Source: Rhizomys pruinosus
Taxonomy: Eukaryota > Chordata > Mammalia > Rodentia > Spalacidae
Direction: 5' to 3'
NCBI GenBank assembly: GCA_009823505.1
Contig: VZQC01006319.1
Span: 373,834 to 437,833 of the forward strand
Length of the DNA stretch: 64,000 bases
Below the pieces are notes generated by a model, which did not search any database, was not told where the DNA came from, and saw only the letters and a program-made list of their open reading frames with translations. Each line of letters opens with the position of its first letter. Within the stretch, counting starts at the first letter, position 1. Position numbers and translations under genes: made by a program. Shown here in pieces: positions 12,120-23,854 of this stretch.

Positions 12120-12345
12120 TGTGTTTTTGAGACGGGTCTCCCTCTAGACCTAAAGCTCATCAATTCAGCTAGCTTACCTGGCAGATGAGCTTCAGGGATC
12201 TGCCCATCTCCACCGTGCTTAGCACAAGGCTGGGGCTAGGTTACCAGCAGGCTTTTTAAATGTGGGTTCTGAGAGTCTGCACCCAAGTCCTTGTGCTTGC
12301 AGCAGGTACTTTGCTGACTGCCAACTCTTTCTAGTCTTTTATCGT
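12120..12345 (-). repeat. B4-like SINE
   Basis: Begins with a B1-like GAGACGGGTCTCCC and continues with the B4-type body (GCTTCAGGGATCTGCCCATC, then GTGGGTTCTGAGAGTCTG) up to a degraded tRNA-like end. Confidence 0.6.
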
Positions 12346-12461
12346 GTGTTCGTGTGTGTAATTCTTTCTTGGTAACTACCTATTCGTATTTTTTTCTGTT
12401 CCTTTTGATTTTTTTTTTTACTAATTTTATTTATTTCTTTTTTTTTTTTTTTTTTTTTTTT

Positions 12462-12584
12462 TGGTCCTTTTCGAGATAGGTCTCATATAGTCCCAGCTGT
12501 CCTGGAACTCACTCTGTAGACCAGGCTGGCCTTGAACTCACAAAGATCCGCCTGCCTCTGCCTCCCAAGTGCTAGGATTAAAGG
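12462..12584 (-). repeat. B1 SINE, 5' part lost
   Basis: Minus-strand B1 preceded by a long T-run (12439-12461). It is cut off at AAAGGCCTG, where a B2 follows directly. Confidence 0.85.
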
Positions 12585-12806
12585 CCTGTATGTGTATGAA
12601 TGTACTGCCTGTATGCAAGTTTGTGCACCCATGTTGTGCAATGCCGCGGAGGTCAGAAGAGGGTGTCAGATTCCCCTGGAACTGGAGTTCTCCTGGAATT
12701 GGAGTTTCAGACAGTTCTCAGCCACCATGTGGGTGCTGGGGATCGAACCCAGGTCCTCTGTAAGAGCAGTCGGTGCTCTTGACCGCTAGGCCATCTCTCC
12801 AGCCCT
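12585..12806 (-). repeat. B2 SINE with internal 17-bp duplication
   Basis: Minus-strand B2 fused to the B1 on its left. The head complement ends GCCATCTCTCCAGCCC at 12791-12806. Confidence 0.9.
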
Positions 12807-12809
12807 TTC

Positions 12810-13714
12810 CTTTTGAATGACTTGAATTTTACTAAGAAATTAACATCACATTTGATGCCCTATATTTGTTTGCTGGATTTTCTTACAGTATTTTAAATTT
12901 TTCATGTGTCTCTTGCTTTATTTCCTTTAAAAATCTTAATTTTACTTTGTTATTTCTTCTAGTTAGCATGCAAAGTAGTAGGCACCACTCTAACACTTCC
13001 ATGCATGCATAATTACGCTTGCTTCTTGTTCGAGCACTAGCTGACCTCCCCTTCCTTCAACTACCCTCGCACTAGCCCCTGTCCTCCTCTGGCCTTGGTG
13101 TCACATGCACTCCACTGCCCTCGTGGGGATCCCCCCTACCTTCCTTTAGACATCTTCTCCCTCTTCTCACACCCCTCTTTCTGCTTTCACGATTCACGCA
13201 AACACACATATATGCACATGTTTTTAGAAATTTTAATCTGAATTTTACATATGACAGAAAATATACAATATTTTGTCTTTCCCCGTCTACCGTATTTTGC
13301 TTAATGTAATGACCATCCATTTTCTTACAAGTTTCATGATCTGACTCTTGCAACAACTGAATCAAATTTCCACTGCATGTATATACGTTTTCTTTCATGT
13401 ATTCATCCATCCCCATTCTGGTTCCATATACTGACTATAGTGCATCATATCTAAGTATCTCGTTGGTATGCTGACACAGAATTCTTCAGGAGACATATAT
13501 CTAAACCACATGGCAGCTCTATTTTTAGTATTTTGAGGAACATCTCAACTGATTTCCCTCATGGCTGTTTTACTTGAATTCTCAGTGAGATAAGGCAGAA
13601 TATCAGTATAGTTTTAACTTGCATTTTTCCAATAGGGAATTGTAATATTAAACACTTTTTCAAATATTTATGGGCCGTATCCATTGTTTCTACTGACAAC
13701 TGTGTATTCAATCC
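12810..13714 (+). other. Intron, no feature seen
   Basis: Single-copy-looking intronic sequence. The minus-strand frame at 13072-13416 has no recognisable similarity and lies in mixed C-rich and AT-rich DNA. I treat it as chance. Confidence 0.4.
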
Positions 13715-13858
13715 TGTTTGGTTTCTGTTGCTAAGATGAAACACTAACCAAAAGCAATTTAAGGAGGAAAGGATTTATCTTACATCCTCCAAGTCATAGT
13801 TCATCACTGAGGGAAGTGTGTGTGTGTGCACGCGCGCGTGTGTGTGTGTGTGTGTATG
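13715..13858 (-). repeat. MaLR-like LTR fragment followed by (TG)n
   Basis: TTTCTGTTGCTAAGATGAAA followed by CCAAAAGCAA and GGAGGAAAGGATTTAT resembles the minus-strand end of rodent MaLR LTRs. A TG/CG repeat runs from 13816 to 13857. Confidence 0.4.
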
Positions 13859-15960
13859 TTTGATGTCTTTGACATAAAGAAAAGTTTGCCACTAAGAGCA
13901 ATGTCTCCAAATATGAAGTCCTTGCTGCTGTTTCTCTGGTGAAAAGTAGCCTCTAAGGCCTGCCTCTGCTTTAAAAGCTTTTGACTCCATTCGGAGTTTT
14001 TTATATAGGCTTATGGAAGGTCATTCTTAAAATATTGCCCTTAGGAAATGAAGTTTGATCTCTGCTAGATGGCTTAGAAGTCGGAGACAAAGAGCAAGAT
14101 AAATTATCTTCTTTGTATTTGAAATTAGGGCCTTGTCTTTCCAAGGTTTTATTAAATCTAGGGTCATCTTTGTCTGTAAGAGTGATACAGTTTTTTCAGT
14201 GTTTCACCCCAGAATGCTAACATTACGACCCAGTGATGACTAAGAAAGATACTTGTTAGAACAGCATACATAAATTCAAATTATATTCAATTAGTCCACT
14301 AAGAACTATCTTATTTGAGGGCTTTTTGAAAGGGAATATTTTGTTTTTGCACAACCCATGTAAGAATGGGAAAAATAGAAGGATATGATGTTGGCAACTC
14401 TAATGTGGGGCACTGGAAATCAAATGCCTATGAAACCAACATTATTAAACTTTGAAATCAAACAGACTCTGTCACAATGAATATCCAGTGTTATTTCATT
14501 TGTCAAACCAAAGCAATGTCTTTTGTGTAGTATCTCAACTTTTTAGGCAAATTTTTGTAATGTAGCTCTCTCCATAGCCAAAAAGAATTCAGATTTTTGA
14601 GGGAGAAACTCCTAAGTACCTGGCTTGGCTTCTTTAATTGCCTCAGTATTTAGAGCTCTTGAGGTAAGTTGTGAATAACCATTGCTACTTAGATTCAGAT
14701 GAGTTAACTGGTTTGTAGGGACAGATGGGTGAGAGACAAGTGAGGATTCAGAAGGGATTTGGAAGATTGTTTCCAGAATGGATCACAGAGAATGAACTCC
14801 TCCTGGAACCGGAAGAAACACTATTACAATGGCTTGCCAAAGGAGTTTTCTGTTTTGCCATAATGGTCAATTCTAAAGAGAAGATGGGAACTGTATTCTG
14901 AACTCAGTGGTTAGCCAAGGTTGAGCAATCCTTAGGCAAATACTTCACTCACAGGAAGTCCTAAGCTGAAACCGAGTGGCTTTGTGGTTTAGAAGTAGAA
15001 GCTCCAATTTAACAGTCTTTTTTTCTGAATGATGAATTCTTTCTGTTGATGGTTGGACCCTATCTGGAGCTGACAGTTTATGCTATCTACTCTAACTAGC
15101 AAGCTGTCGTTGTCACCTAGCACCTTGATGATGCTGTGATCTGCAGGGCAATGAGGGTCTGACTGGGGCCCTTCTCTCAACTGATGCATTTAATAGCCTG
15201 TAAAATGGAACAAAAATCTGATATTTCTCTAAAGACTTTTGGAGAAGGCAGCAGACTTGGCTCTTAGCTGAGACAGGTACTATAAAGAACTTTCTTCATT
15301 TCATTCCAAAAACATGAGAGAAGAAAGGAAGGGAAAGAAGAGGAGAGGGCAGACTGACTGCATTGATTTATACAGACGAAATTGCTTGATTCACAGCACC
15401 TTTTTCCTGTGTGTTGTGATAAAAATGAAGAAAATTGAGTAGGAGTCAAACAGCCAAAGGATCATAAGACACAGAGAGTTCATTGTGGATGTGGACGCCT
15501 CATGACAAGTTGGCAGTGTGTGTGCATGTACACATTGTTTAGTCTGGAGGATAGATGCCCTGTCATACTGAAATCTCTGCTTTGATCCTACCTTTAGAGA
15601 ACAACATCTGGATGTAGCCTCTGTACTTACCTGGAGCTCAGCTCCTTCTCTCTTACTGCAGCCAATGTTGAGTAATATTGAAATGAAACCAGCTTTGCAT
15701 TTGCCTCAACCTGTGAATATCATTCATTCATACTGTGTTCCAAATATAAGCATATTTGAGATTTATTGAATGTTTAAATACGTAGCTTAGGACAAAATGT
15801 CTATAACATCTGTTTCTGGTTCTGAAGCACCACCAGATCTGGTTGTTTTGCGAAAACTTTTACTCTGGTTCAAGGTGACCCTCCCTAGAAGCTGTCTCCC
15901 ATCTCAAGCCAACTCCAAGAGTTAATAAGGGCAGCCTGGCCTGGTTAAGAATCAGTAGAA
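13859..15960 (+). other. Intron, no feature seen
   Basis: About 2.1 kb without a recognised SINE, LINE or LTR. This is the longest repeat-free part of the Myo3a introns here. No exon with myosin similarity was seen in it. Confidence 0.45.
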
Positions 15961-15961
15961 G

Positions 15962-16203
15962 GGGCTGGAGAAATGGCCTAGCAGTTAAGAGCACTGACTG
16001 CTCTTGCAGAGGACCCGGGTTCTATCCCCAGCACCCACATGGCTGCTGAGAACTGTCTTTAACTCCAATTCCAGGGGAATCTGACACCCTCTTCTGACCT
16101 CCATGGCATTGCACAACACGGGTGCACAAACTTGCATGCAGACAGTACACTCATACACACACAAAAAAAAAGTAAATAAAATTTTTAAAAATTAAAAAAA
16201 AAG
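15962..16203 (+). repeat. B2 SINE
   Basis: GGGGCTGGAGAAATGGCCTA head, standard body without the 17-bp duplication, A-rich tail at 16160-16203. TSD: AAGAATCAGTAGAA at about 15948-15961 and 16201-16214. Confidence 0.92.
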
Positions 16204-16289
16204 AATCAGTAGAATTAAACTCACTGGGTACTTACTTGCTTTTTATCCCAGTACTGAATTTTTTACACCCTGTTCTTTTTTGCATTATT

Positions 16290-16455
16290 TTGTTATTTTT
16301 TCTTTTCTGTATATGAATATTTTGTCTACATGCAAGAACTCCCATGCCTGCAATTCCATGGGTGTCGAGAAGAGGCCGTCATCCTCTGGAACTGGAATTA
16401 TGGATGGCTGTTAGCCACCATGTGGGTGCTGGGAGCCCTCTAGCCCTGCAGCCAC
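16290..16455 (-). repeat. Old B2-like SINE, truncated
   Basis: Degraded minus-strand match including TGTATATGAATATTTTGTCT and CCACCATGTGGGTGCTGGGA. The head is mostly lost. Confidence 0.55.
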
Positions 16456-16734
16456 TTCAACTCCATTTTAGAAAGAGGCAGCTTCAATATAAAGTGAAAT
16501 CACAGGGTCCCCATGCCCTCTAAACACAACCTGATACTTTCCAGGCTTTCTGCAGTGGTTTCAGTGCTCTCCAGGGTAGAGTTCACCTTCTCTCTCCTTT
16601 CCTGTCTTCTGTCACTGCTGTTGACAGCACCCATAGTGTCTGTGTCTTTTAACATCTCCCCAGAGTTTACAATTCACATATGCATTTGTGCTTCAAAATA
16701 ATCCAAAGTAATAATAGGTAACTCAAAATTAGAA

Positions 16735-18765
16735 AACCTCTAAAAATAATACAAAGAGGAAGTCAAGCTATCCCTATTTGATGATGATATGATTGTTTAC
16801 TTAAGGGATGCTAAAAACTCCACCAGAAAACTCCTAGAAACGATTAACAGCTTCAGCAAAGTGGCAGGATACAAAATTAGCCTAAAAATAAAATCAATGG
16901 CCTTTCTTTACACCAAGAACAAGCAAGTGGAGAAAGAATTCAAAGAGATCTTCCCACTCACAATAGCCTCAAAAACAACAAAATACCTAGGTACAAACCT
17001 AACCAAAGACACCAAAGATCTCTACAACAAACATTTTAAACCTTTAAAGAAAGAAATTGAAGTAGACATCAGAAGATGGAAAAACCTCCCATACTCATGG
17101 ATTGGGAAAATTAATATAGTAAAAATGTCCATTCTATGCAAAGTCTCATACAGATTTAATGCAATCCCAATTAAAATCCCCAAGAGTTTCTTCACAGGCT
17201 TGGGGGAAAAAGTCCTTAATTTCATATGGAAAAACAAAAAGACTCCAAATAGCCAAAACAACCCTGAGTGAAAAGAGCTACACAGGGGGGATCTCTATAC
17301 CAGACTTCAAACTATACTACAGGGCTATAGTCATAAAAACAGCTTGGTACTGGCACAAAAACAGACCTGTTGACCAATGGAACAAAAGCAAAGATCCAAA
17401 CCTGAGCACATACAATTTCAGCCACCTCATATTTGACAAGGGGGCCAAGAAGCCACAATGGAGAAAAGACAGCATCTTCAGCAAGTGGTGTTGGTAAATC
17501 TGGATCACCACTTGTAGAAGAATGACATTAAACCCCTACCTCTTGCCCTATACAAAAGTCAACTCCAGGTGGATCAAAGACCTCAACATGAAACCCTAAA
17601 CTCTGAAGATGATAGAAGAAAAAGTGGGCAACAGACTACAAGACATAGGCATAGGAAAAGACTTCCTAAATCAGACAGCAGCTGCACAAGAATTAAGGTC
17701 GACAATTGACAAATGGGCCTCATTAAACTCAAAAGCTTCTGTACATCAAAAGAAACAATTAAGGAAGTGAAAAGAAATCCCACACAGTGGGAGGAAATCT
17801 TCACTGCAGAAACATCTGACAAAGCATTGATTTCCAGAATATATAAACTACTCAAAAAACGAAGAAGAAAGAAAACAAATGACCCACTCAATAGATGGAG
17901 CAAAGAGCTGAACAGAGACTTCACAAGTGAGGAATTAGAGATGGCTGAGAAACAACTTAAGAAGTGTTCAACATCACTAATCATTAAGGAAATGCCAATC
18001 AAAACCACTTTAAGATATCATCTTACTCCAATAAGACTGGCTAGGATCAAGAAAACAAATGATACCAAGTGCTGGAGAGGTTGTGGGGAAAGGGGAACAC
18101 TCATCCACTGCTGGTGGGAATGTAAACTCGTACAGCCACTATGGAAAGCAGTGTGGAGAACCCTTGGAAGACTTGGAATGAACTTCACCCAACCCCCAGC
18201 CATACCACTCCTAGGCATGTACCCTCAAGACTCACCCCACCGCAGAGATACGTGCATGGCCATGTTTATTTCAGCTCTCTTCATAATAGCAAAGAGCTGG
18301 AACCAACCCAAATGCCCCTCAACTGATGAGTGGATAGAGAAAATGTGGTACATCTACACAATGGGGTTCTATGCAGCAGTAAAGAAAGATGACATCATGA
18401 GCTTTGCAGGAAAATGGGTGGAGCTAGAGGACATCATGCTGAGTGAAGTAACACAGTCCCAGAAAAACAAATGACGAATGGTATCTCTCATCTGTGGATG
18501 CTAGTGCCAATTACCTAGTTGTAAGTATTTCCTGTGCATGGCCCCTTGAGCTTTTGTCCAAAGCAGTTGGGAGTGATGCATATTGGAAACAATAACAACA
18601 ACAACAATAACAACAGCAACAACAGAAAGGACTGCATCAAAGAACTGACTGAAACAGTGAACTTCTGCTCAAAACAGTCAACTTCCACATGGAGAATATT
18701 GAGAAAGACTGAGAAAGAGATGAAAAGCATGTTTGGCAGAATGCATAAGAAAATTCCAAATATTT
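16735..18765 (+). mobile_element. 5'-truncated L1 (ORF2 RT C-terminal part and 3' end)
   Basis: ORF2 remnant in several frames. From 16789 it reads [20 protein letters not shown] through [20 protein letters not shown] to [20 protein letters not shown]. The reverse transcriptase box just before reads F-D-D-D where L1 has F-A-D-D, so the Ala before the catalytic Asp pair is lost. Frameshifts occur near 17270 and 17500, then 17713-18474 is open for 253 codons and contains [20 protein letters not shown]. The 3'UTR ends near 18765 without a poly(A) tail. Dead copy. Confidence 0.85.
17713..18474 (+). pseudogene. L1 ORF2 C-terminal fragment
   Basis: A 253-codon open stretch encoding the C-terminal Cys-rich region of L1 ORF2: [20 protein letters not shown], then [20 protein letters not shown] and [20 protein letters not shown]. 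It is part of the truncated L1 and is not an independent gene. Confidence 0.85.
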
Positions 18766-18885
18766 TAAGATGTGATTTCCTAAGCCACTTTGCTATAGTT
18801 TTACAATAATTCATCTGATGACTCAAACCCATTGCCAGAACATTTTTACCATATCTTTTAGACCTCATTAAAATAAGAATTCTCA

Positions 18886-19132
18886 GGGCTGGAGAGATGG
18901 CCTAGCGGTTAAGAGTGCTGACCGCTCTTGCAGAGGACCCGGGTTCGATCCCCAGCACCCACATGGCAGCCGAGAACCGTCTGAAACTCCAATTCCAGGA
19001 GAACTCCAGTTCCAGGGGAATCTGACGCCATCTTCTGACCTCCGCGGCATTGCACAGCACGGGTGCACAAACTTGCATGCAGACAGTACATTCATACACA
19101 TACAGAAATAAATAAAAAAAATTTTTAAATAA
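18886..19132 (+). repeat. B2 SINE with internal 17-bp duplication
   Basis: GGGCTGGAGAGATGGCCTAG head, GGGTTCGATCCCCAGC (tRNA-like B box), doubled CTCCA..TTCCAGG body. TSD: AATAAGAATTCT before the head and again at 19127-19138. Confidence 0.93.
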
Positions 19133-19359
19133 GAATTCTGGTTTTTATTTGCAACACGTCATGTGTTACATGTAAAATGAAAATGCCATTTGCTGTGTCC
19201 TTTAATTCTGCTTACACTTCCTGTGACACTCTAAAATCACAGTGGGCATATTTTCTTTGGACTCTTAGGTAGAGATTTCATTAAGATCAAATAATATGGT
19301 GTAAATTAAATAGTTTAAAGCATCACACAAAGCATTACATTTCTTTTTTCTTTTCTTTT

Positions 19360-19735
19360 CAGACTGCCCTGGTCTCCCTTTTTCCCCTCTCCCTCCATCC
19401 TCCAGCTCTGCCCTGGTCTCCTTCTTCCCCTCTCTCTCCGTCCTCCAGCTCTGCCCTGGTCTCCTTCTTCCCCTCTCTCTCTGTCCTCCAGCTCTGGCTT
19501 GGTCTCCCTTCCCCTCTCTCTGTCCTCCAGCTCTGCCCTGGTCTCCCTTCTTCCCCTCTCTCTTCGTCCTCCAGCTCCGCCCTGGTCTCCTTCTTCCCCT
19601 CTCTCTCTGTCCTTCAGCTCTGTCTTGGTCTCCCTTCCCCTCTCTCTGTCCTTCAGCTCTGCCCTGGTCTCCCTTCCCCTCTCTCTGTCCTCCAGCACCA
19701 CCCTGGTCTCCCTTCTTCCCCTCTCTCTCCTGGAG
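19360..19735 (+). repeat. CT-rich minisatellite, about 9 units of 36-44 bp
   Basis: Repeated unit built around TCCTCCAGCTCTGCCCTGGT followed by CTCCCTTCTTCCCCTCTCTC, with length variants. The minus strand is purine-rich and open for 232 codons (19315-20013) because the repeats lack stops. The repeat part of that frame is Arg/Glu-rich low complexity. Confidence 0.85.
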
Positions 19736-19889
19736 TTCCAGTTCCTCCCCATCACCAGACCTTTCATCATCATTGCCTTCTCTGACTGTCTACACTGCAG
19801 AAAGCCCAGGCCCTTTCCATCTTTCTTCATTGTATCCCTCTGTTTCATTTTCTTCATAGACTTCCTGCGTGATTCTGAAAGTGCCATAT

Positions 19890-20045
19890 TCATCTGTTTG
19901 CTGATCTTCTTATTGTCTGTCTCTTCAGAGGTGGAATATCCTAAGGAAGAAGGATCCTTAATCTGCCTGCTACTGAATCCCCTATGGCTAAAATAGTGCT
20001 TGGCATAAAACATAGGTAACTGGATGAGTGAATAGGTATCACATA
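19890..20045 (+). repeat. Possible L2/MIR-type old repeat end
   Basis: TAGTGCTTGGCATAAAACAT followed by GATGAGTGAATA resembles the degraded 3' end of ancient L2 elements. Weak. Confidence 0.25.
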
Positions 20046-20629
20046 TCCATATTCACTGACAAATATGTTTATTTAAATCCTTACATATTCATTAGTGTCA
20101 TACATAAATAAATATCCATGAAGATTTCTTTTTAATGTCTACCATTTATCATGGAGAGGATGAAATAATTCTTTTGCTCAAGTGTGGGATTTCCTGCCTT
20201 ACTGCACCATGAACAAAGCTGCACTGTACTGTGACTTACATAGACTCCTTGACAAAATGCCCTGGTGTTTTCAAAAAGAATCATGTGCATTTGTAAACGT
20301 GTCTCCATACATTCTTTTCGTGGGAACTTAAGTGAAACCACAGTAGCTACTATCAACTTGAAGCTGTACTCTATAGTTTTCGTGCCTAGACTTCGGCTGC
20401 ATGTTCCCTTTGATTTGGATGCTGTGATTATTTCTTGACTCTCATTCACACAGATATCTTCATATTTAGGACTGTCTCAGGAAAATGTACATATAAAAAC
20501 TACACAAATTTGCCTCTAACTTAATGAATATTTCTACTTTCTTTGAGGAGAACACCTCATTTCTATTTTGATTCCTATTAGCATTCATGACATATTATAA
20601 GCACCCACAAATCAATAGTCATTCTGGGG

Positions 20630-20647
20630 CTGGAGAGATAGCCTAGC
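20630..20647 (+). repeat. Start of a B2 SINE cut by the gap
   Basis: GGGGCTGGAGAGATAGCC is the B2 head. The assembly gap begins a few bases later, so the SINE probably broke the assembly. Confidence 0.8.
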
Positions 20648-21086
20648 NNNNNNNNNNNNNNNNNNNNNNNNNNNNNNNNNNNNNNNNNNNNNNNNNNNNN
20701 NNNNNNNNNNNNNNNNNNNNNNNNNNNNNNNNNNNNNNNNNNNNNNNNNNNNNNNNNNNNNNNNNNNNNNNNNNNNNNNNNNNNNNNNNNNNNNNNNNNN
20801 NNNNNNNNNNNNNNNNNNNNNNNNNNNNNNNNNNNNNNNNNNNNNNNNNNNNNNNNNNNNNNNNNNNNNNNNNNNNNNNNNNNNNNNNNNNNNNNNNNNN
20901 NNNNNNNNNNNNNNNNNNNNNNNNNNNNNNNNNNNNNNNNNNNNNNNNNNNNNNNNNNNNNNNNNNNNNNNNNNNNNNNNNNNNNNNNNNNNNNNNNNNN
21001 NNNNNNNNNNNNNNNNNNNNNNNNNNNNNNNNNNNNNNNNNNNNNNNNNNNNNNNNNNNNNNNNNNNNNNNNNNNNNNNNNNNNNN
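20648..21086. other. Assembly gap (439 N)
   Basis: Run of N inside the Myo3a intron, between a B2 head and unique sequence 65 bp left of an exon. Confidence 1.
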
Positions 21087-21151
21087 GCTATAGTTGCTAC
21101 CTTACTGTGATCCCGAGGACACAGAAGCTAATATTTCTTGGTCTGTTTTAG

Positions 21152-21278
21152 CAACTTGGAAGTGTATACAGTATACTCGCTGCAATCTTGAATGTTGGAA
21201 ACATTGAATTCTCTTCTGTGGCAACGGAATTCCAGATGGATAAGAGCTACATCTACAATCACGCAGCTCTGGAGAACT
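21152..21278 (+). CDS. Myo3a: Myosin-IIIa motor-domain exon
   Basis: The 127-bp exon has acceptor tctgttttag and donor gtaagt at 21279. It reads [40 protein letters not shown] and EN, and ends on the first base of a codon. [11 protein letters not shown] is the conserved myosin 'ILHLGNIxF'-type block. It lies 65 bp to the right of an assembly gap but is itself complete. The sequence continues directly from the exon at 11681, so the gap does not appear to hide a coding exon between them. Confidence 0.95.
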
Positions 21279-21836
21279 GTAAGTTTTGTTGTCTTCCCTC
21301 CAAAATTGAACTCTTTCAAGTCTTATGCTGGCTGACATGAAGATAGATTCAAGCAGTTGCACTCATACTGAATCCACAAATAATACTCAGATTCATGTGT
21401 GCCAAATTAAGTTGTAAAAGCCCACTATGTAAAACAAAGCATCCATGTGAATTGGTCAGTGTAGAAAATGTTTCTGAAGACTAAACTTTTATGACTGTTT
21501 GGAGTTATGTTTTAATATGAAAGAAAAGAAAATATTGATAAAATGTATTCAACTGACATAAAAATAATTCAATTATCTTCTAGTATTTAGAAACTGTATC
21601 ATTTTAAAAGTAATAAAACCTGTATGCTTCTTAGTGCTTGAGTTTTGCTCACTAGTTTATCCTGGGTTAACTAATTTTTCATTCATTTCAATGCAAAAGA
21701 TAAACATCATGGTATTTCCTTCAAATCAAATTTTAAAATAATAGAAGAATTTGCCAAACCATTTCCAATAATTTAAGGTGCCTTAATAATTTTTCCCAAA
21801 GCAAAGCCTTTGCCTATTAAGAATATATCCTCTTGG

Positions 21837-22072
21837 GGCTGGAGAGATGGCTCAGTGGTTAAGAGCACCGACTGCTCTTGCAGAGGTCCCAGGTTCGATT
21901 TTCAGCACCCACATGGTGGCTAAAAACCGTCTTTAGCTCCAGTTCCAGGGGAATCCAATGCCCTCTTCTGACCTCTGCTGCACTGCAGGACACGGGTGCA
22001 CCAACCTACATGCAGACAGTACACTCATACACATAAAAAATAATAAATAAAATTTAAAAATTAAAAAAGACT
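21837..22072 (+). repeat. B2 SINE
   Basis: GGGGCTGGAGAGATGGCTCA head (classical CTCAGTGG form), no 17-bp duplication, A-rich tail at 22036-22070. Confidence 0.92.
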
Positions 22073-22439
22073 ATATCCTCTTATTTTAAATATCGGCATG
22101 TCATCCCCATAACTCCGTATTTGTGGTGAATTTCACCCAGAGCCTAGAGAATCATGATTCAAATCTTCATGTACACATACTTCTTCCATTGTTCACACTC
22201 TAGATACATCAAAACAGGTGTCTGAAGTTGGCACATTGAGTGGCGTGTACGTGAAGTCCTTGAGAATACCTGTTCTGAGTCTCCAGGTATAAAATTATTT
22301 AATTAGTATGCAAGATATCAGGTTATCAGAAATGAAAAGGATAACGATGACTTCATTGATAATATTCAAACATCACTCCATAATTATAACTGAAGTATTA
22401 TCTACAGCCAACAGAAAGGGATATTCTTAGGTTGTTATG

Positions 22440-22830
22440 TTAGTCTGTTTTGCACTGATGAGCAAATACCTGTAATCAGTCACCCTAAGAGAAGAAAAGG
22501 TATATGTCAGCTGATGGTTTCAGAGTTTTGAGTCTAGGTCAATTGGCCATTCCTTTCAGGACTGTGTCAGGTAAGACGCAATGCTGGAAGTACTTGATAA
22601 AACATGGGGACAAGGAAACCAAAAGAAGGATGAATAGAACAGGATTCCAATATTCCCTTCAAAAGCATACTCTCCCTACAACCTAACTTCCTTCCACTAG
22701 GCTCCACCTCATAAAGGTTCCAGAACCTTCCAGTATCACCACCATCTGGTGACCAAACATTTAGCATATGAGCCTCTTGGGAAACACTGACTTTCCAAAA
22801 GATAATAGTTGTACATAAGAATATACTCAG
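22440..22830 (-). repeat. Possible old MaLR-type LTR
   Basis: The opening TTAGTCTGTTTTGCACTGAT resembles the minus-strand start of MaLR LTRs, and the following text (AGGCTCCACCTCATAAAGGT, CACCATCTGGTGACC) fits their 5' part. Diverged. Confidence 0.35.
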
Positions 22831-22876
22831 GGGGCATGCATGAAATGATAGTAGCTGTACATAAGAATATACTTAA

Positions 22877-23028
22877 GGGCCAGGCATGAAGGTGCATGCA
22901 TTTAATCCCAGTACTTGGGAAGCAGACCCAGATAGATCTATACAAGTTTAGACTAGCCTGATCTACATAGTGAGTTCCAGGCCAGCTACACCTACATAGT
23001 GAGACTCTGCCTCAAGAAAAAAAATAAA
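22877..23028 (+). repeat. B1 SINE
   Basis: GGCCAGGCATGAAGGTGCAT, TTTAATCCCAGTACTTGGGA and CTCTGCCTCAAGAAAAAAAA mark a plus-strand B1. Confidence 0.85.
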
Positions 23029-23408
23029 AGGAATATACATAGAAACAACCAAAAAATTATTTTGATCATTGAAACCTATTTGTATATGGCAGAAGAATCA
23101 TATAATTCAAAAAGATTAATATCAATACAAATATAATTAAAATTAATTAAACAATTTCCCAGAACATCCACTTATGGGAAAATAAAATTTATTGATTTGC
23201 ATTGAAATGATTTATTATTTCATTTAGAATGAATTATCAAAGCCATACAGCCAAGTGACTTTGCAAGTGCATTACTTCAGTTAGGCACTAATTCCATCTA
23301 TTCTATCCTCTGTCTTTCAAATCTAACAATTTCTTTGTTACATTCATTATTACTGTCCATGACACAATTACCTCTTGCTTGAAGTGAGTGAACTCCCTTC
23401 CTATCATT

Positions 23409-23772
23409 TACTCCATGTGGTGGTTTGAATGAGTGTCCCCCATAGGCTCTAGGTATTCAGACGTTTGTCTACAGTTGGTGGCGCTCTTTGTGGAGGTCTT
23501 GGGGTGTGTGGCTGTGCTGGAGGAAGTGTGTCACTGGGGGTAGGCTTAGTGAGTTTAACAAGCCTCGTTGTCTACAGTTGCTCTCTCTCTGCTTCCTGTG
23601 CTCTTTGCGAGATGTGACCCTCGGCTTCCTGCTCCCGATCCAGCCGCCATGCCTCCCACCACAATGGACTCTAATTCCCTGGAACTGTCGTAAGCTCAAA
23701 TAAACTCTTCCTTTTATAAGTTCCTTGGTCATGGTGCTTTATCACAGCAACAGAAAAGTGACTAATACACTC
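23409..23772 (+). repeat. MaLR-type LTR (MT/ORR1-like)
   Basis: Starts TGTGGTGGTTTGAATGAG and ends with AAATAAACTCTTCCTTTTAT, TCATGGTGCTTTATCACAGC and AGTGACTAATACA. This is the layout of rodent ERVL-MaLR LTRs with their poly(A) signal near the 3' end. The subfamily was not determined. Confidence 0.7.
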
Positions 23773-23854
23773 CATATCAAGAACTGATCTTCTTTAGGTT
23801 CATTCAGAAACCATTTAACCAATGTCTCTATGGGCTCCCATTCTCATCCTCTAT

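Larger units (their letters stand above)
11796..21151 (+). other. Myo3a intron of about 9.4 kb
   Basis: Intron between the exons at 11681 and 21152. It holds a (TG)n tract, a B4-like SINE, B1 and B2 copies, a 5'-truncated L1 (16735-18765), a CT-rich minisatellite and a 439-bp gap. The unlabelled parts (12810-13715, 13860-15960, 16460-16735, 19135-19360, 20045-20630) are AT-rich single-copy intron in which I see no gene. Confidence 0.8.

Noticed and set aside
11948..12130. Cys/Val-rich frames
   Set aside because: Product of the (TG)n microsatellite.
18886..18960. tRNA gene (A and B box, GGTTCGATCCC)
   Set aside because: It is the tRNA-derived head of a B2 SINE; the same head recurs many times in the window.
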